From contig JBDKGV010000238.1 of assembly GCA_039798005.1 (NCBI GenBank), positions 1 through 5,385 of the forward strand: a DNA stretch of 5,385 bases, read 5' to 3'. The notes beneath the pieces are model-generated. The model ran no database searches and was not told the origin of the DNA. It saw only the letters and a list, made by a program, of their open reading frames with translations. This document shows positions 1 to 5,385 of the stretch, one piece after another (position 1 is the stretch's first letter; each line of letters begins with the position of its first letter). The position numbers and the translations under genes were made by a program. The DNA comes from JBDKGV01 sp039798005. Its GTDB lineage: Bacteria > Fibrobacterota > Fibrobacteria > UBA5070.

Positions 1-1
1 G

Positions 2-994
2 AACCGGGAAGACCAGACGATTTCCGTCAAATCCCGTCTGGGCGGCAACGGCGTCCCCGACATCGCGGTGCTGGTGGAATCGCCCGACTCCGCACCAAGC
101 CTCCTTGCGATCGAGAACAAGCTCCTGGCCACCGAGGGCATCTGCCAGACGGAACGGTACGCCCGCCCCGAGATCCTCAAAGGCCTGGCTCGCGCCTTCG
201 CGCTTGAGGACCTGACCCGCGAGCAGGTGCACGGCCTCTATCTCAGTCCCTACGAGGAGGGCGAGAAGCACGGCTTCCAAGCCTTGGGCATGGACATCCT
301 CCTGCCTTGGCTTGCCAGCCTCTCGGAGACGGCGGAAGACCCCGTGCGCCGCCTGCTGGCCACCGATCTCGCCCAACTGGTCCACCACTTCCGCCAGCAG
401 GACTGGACACCCGACGGATCGGCCTTGGAGGCCCTGTCGCTCGACCCGGCCGGCCTTGGCAAGAGCTTCCTCACCTTCCGTCAGGTCTTCTCGGCCGCCT
501 TCGAGGGGTCCTTGGAGGGGCGCACCCTGCAATTCTGGCGGGGCGCGTCGCAAGGCAACAGCTACTACGGCGGCAAGCTCACCAACGAGACGAACCCTGC
601 CGGCTGGTTCGGGCTCCTGGACCCGAGCGAAACGCGCCGCCTCGTCTCGGCCACCACCTTGGAATTCCAGTACGACCTCGCCACCCGCACGCTTGCCTTG
701 GCGGTGCACTTCACAACCAATCCCGCCAAGCCCGAGAAGGAGATGGAGAAGCTCTTCGCCGGGCGCCCGTGGCTGCGGATGAAACTCGCCGAACACCGCA
801 CCCGCATCACCAACCACGTGCAGGAAAACCTCCCCGCCGACTGGACCAACGAGTTCCAGTATCTGGACATCGCCTCCACCCGTCTGGTGCTTTCCGCTGA
901 GCACCCCGTCGCGGCCTTTCAGGCGCAACTGGTCGCACGCGTCACCGCGATGAGCACGGTCCTGGACGAGGCCTGGGCCAAATTGCGTCCGTAA
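2..994 (+). CDS. PD-(D/E)XK-superfamily nuclease, 5'-truncated by window edge
   Basis: The reading frame is open from base 2 to the TAA at 992-994, giving 330 visible residues; the true start lies upstream of the window, and the GTG at base 68 is internal. The nuclease core signature is seen in the first 55 visible residues: PDIAVLV (Asp20), then IENK with Glu38 and Lys40, then QTERY (Gln49-Tyr53), a QxxxY-type motif. This D...ExK...QxxxY order is typical of PD-(D/E)XK nucleases and resembles the PDDEXK_4 group (PF14281). By family knowledge, the Asp, Glu and Lys coordinate metal and catalyse phosphodiester cleavage. An upstream helix with an additional acidic residue would lie before the window. 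The C-terminal 200 residues have no motif I recognise. The role is unknown: orphan DNA repair, defence and mobile-element functions are all possible. The gene converges on the lipoprotein gene, so it is a separate transcription unit. Confidence 0.82.
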   Translation, partial: NREDQTISVKSRLGGNGVPDIAVLVESPDSAPSLLAIENKLLATEGICQTERYARPEILKGLARAFALEDLTREQVHGLYLSPYEEGEKHGFQALGMDILLPWLASLSETAEDPVRRLLATDLAQLVHHFRQQDWTPDGSALEALSLDPAGLGKSFLTFRQVFSAAFEGSLEGRTLQFWRGASQGNSYYGGKLTNETNPAGWFGLLDPSETRRLVSATTLEFQYDLATRTLALAVHFTTNPAKPEKEMEKLFAGRPWLRMKLAEHRTRITNHVQENLPADWTNEFQYLDIASTRLVLSAEHPVAAFQAQLVARVTAMSTVLDEAWAKLRP

Positions 995-1002
995 ACCTCA
1001 AA

Positions 1003-1163
1003 GCTCCGCTCAAGGGACTCTTGGGCGCCTCCCCGGGCGATGCCCGGGGCCGGGCCACCTGCCAAGCCTCCGCATGCATGGCTCCGGAGACGCCCCGCCG
1101 GGGCGTCTGTACGGCATGCCTGCGGGGTCTTGGCCCTTTCGGGCGGTGTCCCTGGCGCGGAGC
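1003..1163. repeat. Multi-stem inverted-repeat element between convergent genes (candidate structured RNA or REP-like repeat)
   Basis: Nested complementarity closes into one branched fold. The outer stem is 1003-1009 with 1157-1163 (GCTCCGC/GCGGAGC). Hairpin 1011-1014/1020-1023 (CAAG/CTTG) follows, then hairpin 1031-1038/1042-1049 (perfect 8 bp, loop GAT). A long arm consists of 1052-1059/1145-1152 (7 of 8 pairs), 1061-1066/1129-1134 (GCCAAG/CTTGGC), 1068-1074/1121-1127 (7 pairs, one G-U) and 1076-1080/1115-1119 (5 pairs). It is capped by hairpin 1088-1096/1100-1108 (perfect 9 bp, loop GCC). A side hairpin GCCC-TTTC-GGGC (1133-1144) competes with two pairs of the arm, and GCGCC 1025-1029 can pair with GGCGC 1154-1158 as an alternative to part of the outer stem. 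There is no T-tract, so a simple intrinsic terminator is unlikely. The strand is undecided: G-U pairs favour plus, while a GAAA tetraloop appears only on minus. Only one copy is present in this window. Confidence 0.55.
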
Positions 1164-1231
1164 ATCCCTCGCCGCCATGACAATTTCTGTCAGAGGCCAC
1201 CCGGTCCGACGGCGGCGCGCCCCGGTCCCGT

Positions 1232-2266
1232 TCAGGGCAAGGATGGCCCGAACCACGCGTCCGGCACAAGGCCCTTCCGCAGCACCAGCCAATCGATCGC
1301 CTTCGTCCCTCGACCACCCAGGACAGGTTCGGTCCAGGTTCGGCGATCCGTGCCCGTCGCCATGGCGGCCTTGATGGCCTGCTTCCCGTCGATCCAGACC
1401 TCCCAGCCCGAACCCGTCCAGCGCAAGCCCACACGCGAAGGCCCTTCGCCGAGCCGGTATCCGGCCGCCATGTAGGTCGTGCTGTCCAGCTCCAGCATGA
1501 GGGTATCCGGTGCCGCCAAGCCCAGGCGAACTCCCCTGCCCGTCCCGGAGGTCCATTCCAGGAACCAGGAGGTCGAGGCGGTGTCGGAAGGCCGCACCTG
1601 CATCGCCAGGGCGAAGGCTCCCGTGTCGCCCGGAAGGCCGCGCGCGAATCCGGTCCCGACAGGAATCCCGCGCAACAAGGTATCCACCGCGATCGCCCCC
1701 CCCGAGGCGCTTGCGACCATGGTCTGGCCGGGAAGGAGCGTGGAGCTCCCCGCGACCGTCGTCCCGCCGATCCCGACGGCGATCCAGTCGAGGGTCCCGG
1801 AGGGCAGGCTGTCCAGGCGGAAGAATCCGGTCGAATCGCACCGCACGCTGCGTCCCAGACCCGGAAGGGCCACCCGTCCGCCCTCCGCGCCTGCGACAAA
1901 TCCTGTCAAACTCGAAATGGCCCGCAGGGTGCCCGACACGGAGGCTCCGCCCCTGGAGACGAGATGGAACGCGGCGTCCGCACGGCGCACCAGGATCGAC
2001 CACGCGCCCGTGTCCACCGCGAAGGAGATCGTCCCGTCCGGGGCGGTCGTTCCGCTCATCGCCGGTGCGCTTCCCTGGTCCGGCGGAACCTGCCCGGCCG
2101 GCCACAGTTCCACGATCGCCCCGGCGACCGTCGCCCCGTCCGCCGCGCGCGCCGTGACGGTCAAGGCGTTCCCCGCACCGGTCCCCGAACCACCCGCGAC
2201 GGAGTTCACCCCGTCCGAGCAGGACAGGAACAACAGGCTGACAAGGAGAAGAAGAGCACCACGCAT
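1232..2266 (-). CDS. Lipoprotein with carboxypeptidase-regulatory-like domains and possible LamG-like C-terminus
   Basis: The predicted protein has 344 residues from the ATG at 2266; a TTG at 2275 would add three residues but gives a poorer signal peptide. The N-terminus is a lipoprotein signal: a hydrophobic stretch followed by FLSC with Cys16, then Ser17, which would fit outer-membrane retention under the E. coli +2 rule. A Gly/Ser-rich linker (about 19-33) precedes a carboxypeptidase-regulatory-like beta module (about 34-105, with VAGAIVELWP). A second such module lies at about 120-165 (DSTGFFRLDSLPSG, typical of this fold). Residues about 218-335 alternate short strands with WEVWIDGK, suggesting a concanavalin/LamG-like sandwich, which is a weaker call. 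No catalytic motif is evident. The start lies 12 nt after the stop of the TIGR02147-family gene, with no clear ribosome binding site, so operonic expression and translational coupling are likely. A surface binding or sensing role is inference only. Confidence 0.78.
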   Translation of the reverse strand: MRGALLLLVSLLFLSCSDGVNSVAGGSGTGAGNALTVTARAADGATVAGAIVELWPAGQVPPDQGSAPAMSGTTAPDGTISFAVDTGAWSILVRRADAAFHLVSRGGASVSGTLRAISSLTGFVAGAEGGRVALPGLGRSVRCDSTGFFRLDSLPSGTLDWIAVGIGGTTVAGSSTLLPGQTMVASASGGAIAVDTLLRGIPVGTGFARGLPGDTGAFALAMQVRPSDTASTSWFLEWTSGTGRGVRLGLAAPDTLMLELDSTTYMAAGYRLGEGPSRVGLRWTGSGWEVWIDGKQAIKAAMATGTDRRTWTEPVLGGRGTKAIDWLVLRKGLVPDAWFGPSLP

Positions 2267-2278
2267 GTTCGGCAAAAT

Positions 2279-3133
2279 CTAGACAGTTCCCGAAGCGTCG
2301 CGAAGCCCCGTTCCGGCCACCGGAACAAGTTGCACCGCAAGCTGGATCACGCGATCGGGATGCTCGACCCGGGAGGCCCGCGTGAGGGCATTGAGCAGCA
2401 GGTCATCGACCTGCCTCACAAGCTGCGCATATTCCCCCGCGTCGATCGCCACCGTCGACGAGGCGACATGCCGTTTGGAGGGAGAAAGCCCCTCGATGGC
2501 CTCGATGGCAAGCAGCAGCCCCTGCCGATGGAAGTTGCGCAGGGCGCGCACCGGAGTCCCCGCCCCGTCCTTCACGAAGGGGTCGGTCAACCGCCAGTGG
2601 CCGGAAGCGTCCTTTCCGACCATCCCAAGCTGGGCAAGCGTCCCCATCGCCTTGCGCACCGCTGCAGCCTTCTGGCGCGGGTGCAGGAGTTCTCCCATCC
2701 GCTGCCATTCGTCCTTGAAGTCGCCGCAGGAAAGCAGCGAGCGCAAGGCGACATGGATCCAGGAATCCCAGTAGGTGGCGTGGGCATCGGAAAGCGGAAC
2801 GGGCGCGATCCGGCGCAGCGCCTGCATCCGTTCAAACTGGGCCTGCGCCTCGCGGGCCGTCTTGGATTTGGCATGCAGGACCAGACACCGGAAATACTCG
2901 GCGGCATCGTTTTCAAGCCCGAGCATGTCGCACACCGGCTGGATCCGCGAGGTGGCCAAGTGCCTTTCCCCTTGCAGGATCCGGCTCAAAAGACTCGGAT
3001 CGACCGCCAAGCGCTTGCCCATCACGGCCAGCGAATACGAGCTTTGGTCGCGCTTCCTGGCATCAAACCAGTCGCGCAGGAATTCACGGTATCCCGTCGC
3101 GCTCCAAAGCTCCCCTGCCAGTGCATCGTCCAT
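2279..3133 (-). CDS. TIGR02147-family protein (HTH-like N-terminus, DUF4423-like region)
   Basis: The predicted protein has 284 residues from the ATG at 3133. I recognise the TIGR02147 family, known mainly as a paralogous family in Fibrobacter. Signatures are the N-terminal YREFLRDWFDARK (15-27), an HTH-like segment at about 34-64 (SLAVMGKRLAVDPSLLSRIL, then QGERHL), the central YWDSWIHVALRSL (121-133), a wing-like GHWRLTD, and the C-terminal RHVASSTVAI stretch. Family members are presumed DNA-binding regulators, but I know of no defined ligand. I chose the ATG at 3133 because the family start lies just before the YREFL motif and GGAG stands 3 nt upstream. The frame is open further, to an ATG at 3184 and a GTG at 3265, but those additions look unlike the family. 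The lipoprotein gene follows at once in the same direction, and the FISUMP genes diverge from it, so control of either or both is plausible. Confidence 0.85.
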   Translation of the reverse strand: MDDALAGELWSATGYREFLRDWFDARKRDQSSYSLAVMGKRLAVDPSLLSRILQGERHLATSRIQPVCDMLGLENDAAEYFRCLVLHAKSKTAREAQAQFERMQALRRIAPVPLSDAHATYWDSWIHVALRSLLSCGDFKDEWQRMGELLHPRQKAAAVRKAMGTLAQLGMVGKDASGHWRLTDPFVKDGAGTPVRALRNFHRQGLLLAIEAIEGLSPSKRHVASSTVAIDAGEYAQLVRQVDDLLLNALTRASRVEHPDRVIQLAVQLVPVAGTGLRDASGTV

Positions 3134-3181
3134 CTTCTCCAAAATGCCTATCCGGAACGGGGCCGCGCATGCCCTGCGGCT

Positions 3182-3208
3182 CATTTTGTCTTGACATTTT
3201 GTCCGGAC
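3182..3208. promoter_or_regulatory. Candidate operator: repeated nonamer and GACA/TGTC half-sites
   Basis: CATTTTGTC occurs at 3182-3190 and again at 3195-3203, so the two copies are 13 bp apart start to start. Within the cluster TGTC-TT-GACA (3187-3196) and GACA-TTT-TGTC (3193-3203) form alternating half-sites, and the palindrome GTCCGGAC follows at 3201-3208. The cluster lies between the start of the TIGR02147-family gene and the divergent FISUMP gene, which is where an autoregulating HTH protein would be expected to bind. Binding is inferred from placement and symmetry alone. Confidence 0.4.
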
Positions 3209-3221
3209 TTTCTGGTATGGC
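3191..3221 (+). promoter_or_regulatory. Weak candidate promoter for the FISUMP genes
   Basis: A perfect TTGACA (3191-3196) is followed after 19 bp by TATGGC (3216-3221), which is preceded by TGG and so resembles an extended -10. The spacer is longer than the optimum of 17 bp and the -10 match is poor, so only the -35 element is convincing. It would place a transcript start roughly 80 nt before the ATG at 3306. The -35 element overlaps the half-site cluster, which would suit repression. Fibrobacterota promoter consensus is assumed to be like that of other bacteria. Confidence 0.3.
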
Positions 3222-3295
3222 TCCCCGTTTGCCACCCCGTCGGTGGCCTCATCTTTTCCGGACACTCCAAACCGTGTGGATGTTCACCTCCGTTC

Positions 3296-3300
3296 AAGGA
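3296..3300 (+). promoter_or_regulatory. Ribosome binding site of the first FISUMP gene
   Basis: AAGGA stands 5 nt before the ATG at 3306. It decides the start: the frame is open back to 3243, but the GTG there lacks such a site and would bury the signal peptide. The same AAGGA with the same 5-nt spacing and a similar context precedes the second FISUMP gene. Confidence 0.75.
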
Positions 3301-3305
3301 ACGCC

Positions 3306-4346
3306 ATGAAGCTTCGATCTCACCGCCTGTTTCCAATCATTGCCTTGAGCATTTCGGCCATGGCCGGACAAGCTTCCTTCTCCGGAAAAGTGACGAATCC
3401 CAGCGGGACCGGAAAAGCCGGCGTCACGGTCATGCTTGCCTCCACACGAATCGCGACGCAGACCGATGCACAAGGAAACTGGTCCCTGACTTCAGGAACC
3501 GTGGGCATTCAGGAAGCGAAGAAATTCGAACCATTGAAGCGAAACCTGGTCACAAGAAATGACGATCATCTGCGGATCAGCTTTTCCGGATCGGACATTT
3601 CCGGTCGCAGGATCGATGGGCTTACCGCCCGATCCCCCCGGAGCCCTGACATGATGCCCCTTGCCCTTCGCGCAACCGGAGCGCCCGACACTCTCGTATA
3701 CTCCTTCAATGGCAAATCGTTCCTCCGGGACACCCTGAGCAACGATTCCTTGACCGGAATTGCCCGGACATTCGACACGACTTGGAACGCGGCGATCACC
3801 TACGGATACTTGACGGACATACGCGATGGACAAGTGTACCGTACGGTCAAGATCGGAAGCCAAGTCTGGATGGCGCAGAATCTCAACTTCGACGGACAGT
3901 ATACCCCGGCTTCTCTGTGCTATGATGACAGCAAGGATTCCTGTGCCCACTACGGCAGGCTCTACAACCGCACGGCAGCGGGATTCGCCTGCCCAAACGG
4001 CTGGCATCTCCCGGACACGACCGAATGGGGAAACCTCCAGGCAGCCATCGATCCCACGAGGGCCGACGCAGGAAGACGCCTCAAGTCCAAGATCTGGTGG
4101 AATGCCACTGCCGCGTCCATGGGAACGGATGAATTCGGGTTCAGAGGCCTCCCAGGCGGTTCGAAGAGCCTGACCTCACCCTCATATGCGAACATGTCCA
4201 GTTACGGGTCCTGGTGGAGCGCGACGCCGTTCGATGCATCGAACTTCTGGTCCGCATATATGCATCGAATGAGTTCCATGATGGCACTTGCTTCCAGCAA
4301 AAGCACCAATGCCATTTCCATTCGCTGCGTGCAGGATCAGCAGTAG
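3306..4346 (+). CDS. Secreted FISUMP-domain protein, first of a tandem pair
   Basis: The predicted protein has 346 residues. A signal peptide covers about 1-23 (basic n-region MKLRSHR, hydrophobic core, AMAGQA cleavage region). Residues 25-64 form a carboxypeptidase-regulatory-like beta module (GKVTNPSGTGKAGVTVML, then DAQGNW). A middle region has LRISFSGSDISGRR (89-102) and DTLVYSFNGK (128-137), both matched in the downstream paralogue. The FISUMP domain (TIGR02145) spans about 166-343: DGQVYRTVKIGSQVWMAQNL, CYDD...C, HYGRLYN, ACPNGWHLPDTTEW, GFRGLPGG, SWWSAT and a final IRCV. Cysteines 205, 213, 229 and 341 may form disulfides. The biochemical role of this domain is not established to my knowledge; a lectin-like fold and a surface or binding role are often suggested, and I treat that as unproven. 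It is probably co-transcribed with the next gene, 46 nt downstream with no terminator between. Confidence 0.88.
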   Translation: MKLRSHRLFPIIALSISAMAGQASFSGKVTNPSGTGKAGVTVMLASTRIATQTDAQGNWSLTSGTVGIQEAKKFEPLKRNLVTRNDDHLRISFSGSDISGRRIDGLTARSPRSPDMMPLALRATGAPDTLVYSFNGKSFLRDTLSNDSLTGIARTFDTTWNAAITYGYLTDIRDGQVYRTVKIGSQVWMAQNLNFDGQYTPASLCYDDSKDSCAHYGRLYNRTAAGFACPNGWHLPDTTEWGNLQAAIDPTRADAGRRLKSKIWWNATAASMGTDEFGFRGLPGGSKSLTSPSYANMSSYGSWWSATPFDASNFWSAYMHRMSSMMALASSKSTNAISIRCVQDQQ

Positions 4347-4382
4347 AACTTTCCCGGACATCCATCGAGTGGCAATCCCCCC

Positions 4383-4387
4383 AAGGA
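4383..4387 (+). promoter_or_regulatory. Ribosome binding site of the second FISUMP gene
   Basis: AAGGA is placed 5 nt before the ATG at 4393. The block CAAGGAAC, one variable base, then CCATGAAG is shared with the first gene, which supports both start choices. Confidence 0.75.
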
Positions 4388-4392
4388 ACCCC

Positions 4393-5385
4393 ATGAAGTT
4401 TCTCCTTTCCCTTCTCCTTCTGCCTTCACTTGCCCTAGCGGCAAGCGTCACCGGCACCGTCACCCTGCTGGACGGCACACCCCTCGGCGGGGCCGTCGTC
4501 AAGGTCGGGGCGGATTCCGTCGTGTCCTTGGCAAACGGCAGCTTCACGCTGGGGCGTTCCACCAGCATCGCTTCCCGATCGGGAAAGACAATTCCTGTCA
4601 CCTCGCACCTGGCCATCGAGAACGGCCGCCCTCGCCTGTCCTTTGGGGGATTTGACATCGCCGGGCGCGCCCGTCCTGCCAACGGTTTTGCACGGATGCC
4701 GGTAGAGGGCCACCAAAGCATCGGAGGACGATCCGCCGCGACTGGAGACACTCTCAAGCTGACCTGGAACGGCAAGCGCATCTTCGCCCTGCCTGTGCCT
4801 TCCGACACCACCGTGGCCTTCAAGATCGACACCGCATGGAAGGACGATGCCGGAATCCCTTGGAACCCTCGCATCGGCTACGGATCGCTCTTCGATGCAC
4901 GCGATGGGCAGACCTACCGGACCGTGGTCATCGGGAGCCAGATGTGGATGGCAGAGAACCTGAACTTCAAGATGGACAGTTCGTGGTGGTTCTTGAACAG
5001 CCCGAACAACGGACTCAAGTACGGACGCATCTACAACTGGGCGACAGCGATGGGATTGGGGGATTCATGCAACAGACGTTCCTGCTCAAGCCAGGTCACC
5101 ACCAGACACAAAGGCTCATGTCCTGAGGGGTGGCATGTCCCGGTCAATGCGGAATGGACGAAGCTCCACGATACGACCTTGCCTGGAGGTCATTCAGGTC
5201 TCTTGCTCAAGTCGTCCACTGGCTGGAACAACAATGATCATGGGAACGACAGCACGGGCTTCAGGGCCCTGCCTGGGGGCTGGCGCAGCGAATACGGGGT
5301 CTTTTTCAATCGAAACATCAGTGCGTACTTCTGGACGGCATCCCGGCACGGCGGATTAAATGCTTACAACCGCTATTTGTACAAC
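4393..5385 (+). CDS. Secreted FISUMP-domain protein, second of the pair, 3'-truncated by window edge
   Basis: I translated this frame from the ATG at 4393 and it stays open to the last base, giving 331 residues with no stop. The signal peptide is clear, with cleavage likely after ALA (16). A carboxypeptidase-regulatory-like module lies at about 18-55 (VTGTVTLLDGTPLGGAVVKV). The middle region repeats the upstream protein's motifs: RLSFGGFDIAGR (81-92) and DTLKLTWNGK (119-128). The FISUMP domain begins at about 163: DGQTYRTVVIGSQMWMAENL, KYGRIYNW, SCPEGWHVPVNAEW, GFRALPGG and YFWTAS. The last strands and the usual terminal RCV motif lie beyond the window. Its cysteines (226, 231, 243) differ from those of the first protein: it lacks the CYDD...C pair and has a SCNRRSC insertion instead. 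The pair therefore looks like an old duplication rather than a recent copy. Confidence 0.87.
   Translation, partial: MKFLLSLLLLPSLALAASVTGTVTLLDGTPLGGAVVKVGADSVVSLANGSFTLGRSTSIASRSGKTIPVTSHLAIENGRPRLSFGGFDIAGRARPANGFARMPVEGHQSIGGRSAATGDTLKLTWNGKRIFALPVPSDTTVAFKIDTAWKDDAGIPWNPRIGYGSLFDARDGQTYRTVVIGSQMWMAENLNFKMDSSWWFLNSPNNGLKYGRIYNWATAMGLGDSCNRRSCSSQVTTRHKGSCPEGWHVPVNAEWTKLHDTTLPGGHSGLLLKSSTGWNNNDHGNDSTGFRALPGGWRSEYGVFFNRNISAYFWTASRHGGLNAYNRYLYN

Noticed and set aside
1031..1108. Intrinsic bidirectional terminator between convergent genes
   Set aside because: The two perfect hairpins are strong, but neither is followed by a T-run on either strand. The nested pairing around them also points to a larger structure.
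1021..1374. Plus-strand open frame through the intergenic region
   Set aside because: Its first half is the inverted-repeat element and its second half is antisense to the lipoprotein gene. It has no ribosome binding site and no protein-like composition.
942..2105. A 387-codon open frame on the minus strand
   Set aside because: It lies in another frame of the lipoprotein gene and crosses the structured intergenic element. It is rich in Arg and Gly and has no recognisable motif, while the competing frame has a signal peptide and domain patterns.
3134..3265. N-terminal extension of the TIGR02147-family protein to the GTG at 3265 or ATG at 3184
   Set aside because: The added residues do not resemble family N-termini, no ribosome binding site precedes those codons, and the extension would cover the probable operator and promoter region.
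1964..3562. A 532-codon open frame on the plus strand
   Set aside because: It runs antisense to both the lipoprotein and TIGR02147-family genes and then overlaps the first FISUMP gene out of frame. Its translation is rich in Arg, Pro and His with no fold-like pattern, as expected for a stop-poor frame in GC-rich DNA.
5135..5359. Small plus-strand open frame near the window end
   Set aside because: It is a shadow in another frame of the second FISUMP gene, whose own frame carries the conserved FISUMP motifs through this stretch.

Overview
The window most likely comes from a GC-rich member of the phylum Fibrobacterota. Two protein families first defined as paralogous expansions in Fibrobacter succinogenes lie side by side: a TIGR02147-type protein (helix-turn-helix plus DUF4423-like region) on the minus strand, and two tandem secreted proteins with the FISUMP domain (Fibrobacter succinogenes major paralogous domain, TIGR02145) on the plus strand. 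The assignment rests on family signatures read by eye. The left 3.2 kb is visibly richer in GC than is usual for rumen Fibrobacter, so an environmental or deep-branching lineage is plausible.

Layout, left to right. Bases 2-994 (+) hold the 3' part of a PD-(D/E)XK-type nuclease gene whose start lies before the window. Bases 995-1231, between two convergent genes, contain a strikingly self-complementary element (about 1003-1163) that folds on paper into a closed multi-branch structure. Bases 1232-2266 (-) encode a lipoprotein with carboxypeptidase-regulatory-like beta domains and a possible concanavalin/LamG-like C-terminal domain. Bases 2279-3133 (-) encode the TIGR02147-family protein, 12 nt upstream of the lipoprotein gene and probably in the same operon. 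Bases 3134-3305 form a divergent intergenic region with a repeated nonamer and GACA/TGTC half-sites. Bases 3306-4346 (+) encode a complete FISUMP protein. Bases 4393-5385 (+) encode a second, diverged FISUMP protein that runs off the window end.

How the parts may work together (inference): the TIGR02147 protein has an HTH-like N-terminus and sits divergently to the FISUMP pair, so it is a reasonable candidate local regulator of its own lipoprotein operon, of the FISUMP genes, or of both. The FISUMP proteins and the lipoprotein all carry export signals and beta-sandwich-like modules, which fits a cell-envelope or surface function. The nuclease gene belongs to a separate unit whose upstream neighbours are not visible.

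The observations most worth following are the 161-nt multi-stem element, the repeat cluster in the divergent promoter region, and the shared uncharacterised middle region of the two FISUMP proteins. I see no tRNA, rRNA, CRISPR array, insertion sequence or phage gene.
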